NCBI GenBank assembly: GCA_016711805.1
Contig: JADJSH010000037.1
Location: 124,001-188,000, forward strand
Length of the DNA: 64,000 nt
From: Bacteroidota bacterium
GTDB taxonomy: Bacteria > Bacteroidota > Bacteroidia > B-17B0 > Aurantibacillaceae
Reading direction: 5' to 3'
Made by a program: the position numbers and the translations under genes. The notes under the pieces are model-generated. The model ran no database searches. It was not told where the DNA came from and saw only the letters and a program-made list of their open reading frames with translations. Position 1 is the stretch's first letter, and each line of letters starts with the position of its first letter. Shown piece by piece: positions 61,150 through 64,000 of this stretch.

Positions 61150-63243
61150 TTAGTAATTCAACAAATCCTCAATTGCTTTTTCTACCTTATCAGCATTAGG
61201 CAACATCGTTTTTTCTAGTGTTGAATTTAAAGGAATAGCGGGTAAATTTTCAGAACCAATCACTCTTACTGGTGCGTCTAATTTCTTAAAGCAGTTTTCG
61301 GAAATACGTGCAGCGATACTTTGAGCAAAACCATTAAATACTGGCTCTTCTGTTAACACTAAACATTTACCATGCTTAGTCGCACTTGCAAACATTAACT
61401 GTTCATCAACTGGTGCAATCGTTCTTAAATCAATAATTTCTATCTGACCTTCAAACTTTTTAGCAGCGCTCTTAGCCCAATAAACTCCCATACCATAAGT
61501 AATCACGGTTAAGGATTTACCTTTAGTTATATTTTCTTCAGATGCTTCTTGCACTACTCTACCTTTACCAAATGGAATCACATAATCCTCATCCGGTTCA
61601 ATGGTTTTGGCATCTTCTGTCCCTTTAATTTTACTCCAATACAATCCTTTGTGCTCTAACATCACAACAGGGTTTGGATCGTAAAAAGCAGACTTCATTA
61701 AACCTTTTAAATCGGCTCCTGTACTTGGATAAGCAATTTTAATTCCTTTGATGTTAGCTAATACACTTTCTACAGAACTGGAATGATATGGTCCGCCGCT
61801 ACCATATGCACCAATTGGCACACGCACAATACAACTAACTGGCCATTTACCATTACTTAAATAGCAAGAACGGCTTACCTCGGTAAATAATTGATTTAAA
61901 CCTGGCCAAATATAATCGGCAAACTGAACTTCTACTATTGGTTTCAATCCAACGGCACTCATACCAACGGTGCTACCAATAATAAATGCTTCTTGAATTG
62001 GCGTATTAAACACACGATTATCACCAAATGTTTGAGCTAAAGTTGCAGCCTCTCTAAATACACCACCTAAACGCTTACCAACATCTTGTCCGTATAATAA
62101 AGCATTGGGATGCTTTTCCATAATTTCACGGATAGCAAATAAAGCGCTATCTACCATAACGGTTTTCTCTTTGCCGCTAGGAGCTCTATTTCCTTTTTCT
62201 TCAGTAATTGGAGTTGGAGCAAAATCATGTAACAGTAAATCTTCTGGGCGAGGATCTTCTTCTAATAATGCTTTTTGATATTCAGATTCTACAAAAGCTA
62301 CAGCGTTTTCTTCAATCTTTTTAATATCAGAAGCATCCACTCCTGCAATAATTAATTGATTACGTAAGCGAGGTAATGGATCTCTTTTAGCACACTCTTC
62401 TAAATCATCTCTATACCATTCTTTACGAACACCTGATGTATGATGATTTAATAAAGGCACCTTTGCATGAATCAACATTGGTCGGCGCTCTTTACGGATA
62501 ATTTCTAAGCACTCGTTTATTGTATTGTATGATGCTATAAAATCGGTTCCATCAATGGTACGAGTTTCTAATCCTTTAAATCCTTTAGCGTAATCCGTTG
62601 CGTCTTGAGAACGAATTTCTCGAGCATGCGCTGAAATATCCCATTCGTTATCCTGCACTAAATATAAAATTGGCAATTTCTTTAACGTTGCCATTTGAAA
62701 AGCTTCTGCTACTTCACCTTCAGTAATGCAAGCATCGCCTAAAGAGCAAACCGCCACTGGATTTTTTCCTTTAAAATCTTGTTGTAAATTATTTAATTCC
62801 AAATACTGTAACCCCATTGCTACACCTGTTGTAGGAATAGCCTGCATTCCTGTAGCACTCGATTGATGAGGAATTTTAGGCATATCATCTCTACGTAAAC
62901 TTGGATGCGCATAATACGTTCTGCCTCCAGAAAATGGGTCGTTGCGTTTGGCTAATAATTGTAACATTAATTCAAACGGAGACATTCCAATTCCTAACAA
63001 CATACTGTCATCACGGTAATAGGGACTCACAAAATCTTGAGGTAACAATTGCAAACCCATTGCTAATTGAATAGCCTCATGCCCGCGGGATGTAGCATGT
63101 ACATACTTTGCAGTTATCTCTTTATTAGCTTCATATAACTCCGCCATGCTTTTAGCAGTACACATTAACGTGTATGCTTTTTTAAGAGTATCTATCGAAA
63201 TTTTTTCTTTCACTGAAGTGGATTCTAAAATTGAAGTGGCCAT
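61150..63243 (-). CDS. 2-oxoacid dehydrogenase E1 component, alpha/beta fusion
   Basis: A 697-residue thiamine diphosphate enzyme combining both E1 subunits in one chain. The alpha part (about 1-330) has TSRGHEAIQLAMG, SPYYRDDSMLLG, SLGDACITEGEVAEAF (ThDP site) and VQDNEWDIS. The beta part (about 360-697) has LYGQDVGKRLGGVFR, FNTPIQEAFIIG, EVQFADYIWPGLNQ and VRVPIGAYGSGGPYH. It decarboxylates branched-chain 2-oxo acids or pyruvate for a dehydrogenase complex. The substrate is not certain, and branched-chain is most likely by length and pattern. No E2 or E3 gene is adjacent. Confidence 0.92.
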   Translation of the reverse strand: MATSILESTSVKEKISIDTLKKAYTLMCTAKSMAELYEANKEITAKYVHATSRGHEAIQLAMGLQLLPQDFVSPYYRDDSMLLGIGMSPFELMLQLLAKRNDPFSGGRTYYAHPSLRRDDMPKIPHQSSATGMQAIPTTGVAMGLQYLELNNLQQDFKGKNPVAVCSLGDACITEGEVAEAFQMATLKKLPILYLVQDNEWDISAHAREIRSQDATDYAKGFKGLETRTIDGTDFIASYNTINECLEIIRKERRPMLIHAKVPLLNHHTSGVRKEWYRDDLEECAKRDPLPRLRNQLIIAGVDASDIKKIEENAVAFVESEYQKALLEEDPRPEDLLLHDFAPTPITEEKGNRAPSGKEKTVMVDSALFAIREIMEKHPNALLYGQDVGKRLGGVFREAATLAQTFGDNRVFNTPIQEAFIIGSTVGMSAVGLKPIVEVQFADYIWPGLNQLFTEVSRSCYLSNGKWPVSCIVRVPIGAYGSGGPYHSSSVESVLANIKGIKIAYPSTGADLKGLMKSAFYDPNPVVMLEHKGLYWSKIKGTEDAKTIEPDEDYVIPFGKGRVVQEASEENITKGKSLTVITYGMGVYWAKSAAKKFEGQIEIIDLRTIAPVDEQLMFASATKHGKCLVLTEEPVFNGFAQSIAARISENCFKKLDAPVRVIGSENLPAIPLNSTLEKTMLPNADKVEKAIEDLLNY

Positions 63244-63304
63244 GTAAATTTTAATATGCTTAAAGTACTAAATGTATAAAATTTACTGTATTCTACATAA
63301 AAAA

Positions 63305-63325
63305 ACATCCCGAAAAATGGGATGT
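63305..63325 (-). terminator. Rho-independent terminator of the PLP-enzyme gene
   Basis: ACATCCC / GGGATGT with a 7-base loop is followed on the minus strand by a T run. Confidence 0.82.
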
Positions 63326-63365
63326 TTGTCTAATTTTTAAAGGAAAAGTAGCGTTTTTCTAGTTT

Positions 63366-64000
63366 TTATAACTCTAACCCAGCATTTAAAGCTTCACTAA
63401 TCGTACTGAAGCCTTCTACACCAATTGATAATCGTACTAAAGAATTTGTAATTCCGCGTACACATCTATCTGCTTCTGGAATAACAGAGTGAGTCATACT
63501 AGCTGGATGTTCAATATAGCTAATAACAGAACCTAAGCTCACCGCTAATTCCATTGGCGTATCAGGGCGAGCAAAATAGTTCATCAATTTTACACCTGCT
63601 TCAAAACCACCTTTTACTTCAAACGAAATCATGCCGCCACCATTACGCATTTGTTTTTTACAAATATAATAATGCGGATGACTTGGCAATCCTGGATACC
63701 ACACCTTTTCAATTTTAGGATGCTTCTCTAAAAACTCAGCAACTTGAATCGCCGTTTTACATTGGTGTTCCATCCTTACTCCCATTTCTTGAATGGTTAA
63801 ACTATTTAACCAACTGTCAAATGGCGAAGGTGTTGGTCCGAAATCTTTGTAAACTGGATACACTTCTTTACTAAAAAATTCATAAGGTCCCATGGCTGCA
63901 CCAGCAATAGAAGTTGAATGACCGCTAACATATTTTGTTAAAGAATGTATAACCACATCAGCACCTAAACGAAAAGGTTGTTGTAAATAGGGAGAACAAA
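63366..64000 (-). CDS. Cys/Met metabolism PLP-dependent enzyme (partial, cut by right edge)
   Basis: The C-terminal part of a cystathionine gamma-synthase/lyase or methionine gamma-lyase-like enzyme. The frame continues beyond the right edge: upstream of the GTG at 63956 it reads SPYLQQPFRLGADVV, followed by the PLP-lysine motif HSLTKYVSGHS. Later conserved pieces are GMISFEVKGG, ELAVSLGSVISYIEHPASMTH and RLSIGVEG. Which reaction it carries out cannot be told from this part. Confidence 0.9.
   Translation of the reverse strand, partial: CSPYLQQPFRLGADVVIHSLTKYVSGHSTSIAGAAMGPYEFFSKEVYPVYKDFGPTPSPFDSWLNSLTIQEMGVRMEHQCKTAIQVAEFLEKHPKIEKVWYPGLPSHPHYYICKKQMRNGGGMISFEVKGGFEAGVKLMNYFARPDTPMELAVSLGSVISYIEHPASMTHSVIPEADRCVRGITNSLVRLSIGVEGFSTISEALNAGLEL

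Noticed and set aside
1..64000. CRISPR array, prophage or insertion sequence
   Set aside because: No regularly spaced direct repeats, transposase, integrase or phage structural genes were seen. The ORF6N gene alone is not evidence of a prophage.

Overview
The window is AT-rich, gene-dense chromosomal DNA from a member of the Bacteroidota. Four things support this. There are secreted proteins with C-terminal type IX secretion (T9SS) sorting domains and SprB-type or GEVED repeats. The promoter elements have the Bacteroidota form TAnnTTTG. The thiol enzyme BshC (bacillithiol) is present, and so is a fused E1 alpha/beta 2-oxoacid dehydrogenase. The exact genus cannot be read from the sequence. 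One tRNA (Phe, GAA) is present. I see no rRNA, CRISPR array, insertion sequence or prophage.

Layout. 1-1.5 kb: a TPR sensor protein with a downstream membrane/SpoIIE-type part, split by a frameshift, running off the left edge. 1.7-8.3 kb: coaX, an outer-membrane barrel protein, lptC, a small membrane protein and an FAD protein in one operon, then a PpiD/SurA-type foldase. 8.4-9.9 kb: a TauE/SafE-type permease and an ORF6N-domain gene that carries the same 31-bp palindrome upstream and inside its own coding sequence. 9.9-16.5 kb (minus strand): a condensin-like operon (kleisin-like, KITE-like, a secreted protein, SMC-like ATPase) of the MksBEF/Wadjet type without a JetD nuclease; the SMC gene is broken by a frameshift. 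16.8-27.6 kb: fhs, a secreted M43 protease with a domain inserted in its catalytic core, bshC, pgeF, an RNA helicase, an acyl-CoA carboxylase beta subunit and a HAD phosphatase. 27.6-29.6 kb: Kdo transferase convergent and overlapping with a cytidylyltransferase. 29.6-44.6 kb: mostly housekeeping and small secreted proteins (M28 peptidase, tdk, GNAT, alpha/beta hydrolase, ade, amidohydrolase-like, RsmB-type methyltransferase, rhodanese, CtpA protease operon, Rieske-like lipoprotein). 44.7-49.5 kb: RRM protein, RidA, surE-lpxB-spoIID operon, YjbR protein. 49.7-60.4 kb: two giant T9SS surface proteins flanking hemL and a CocE/NonD hydrolase. 60.7-64 kb: DUF2147 protein, E1 alpha/beta fusion, and a Cys/Met-metabolism PLP enzyme cut by the right edge.

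How genes work together. Envelope biogenesis is spread over several loci: lptC (LPS export), lpxB (lipid A), waaA (Kdo), the PpiD/SurA-type chaperone, CtpA and PgeF. T9SS cargo is represented by three large secreted proteins. The main accessory region is the SMC operon plus the neighbouring ORF6N gene.

Three independent single-base frameshifts (near 393, 11330 and 42120), all at short homopolymers, break otherwise full-length proteins. They may be genuine lesions or read/assembly errors, and should be settled before any biology is built on the split genes.
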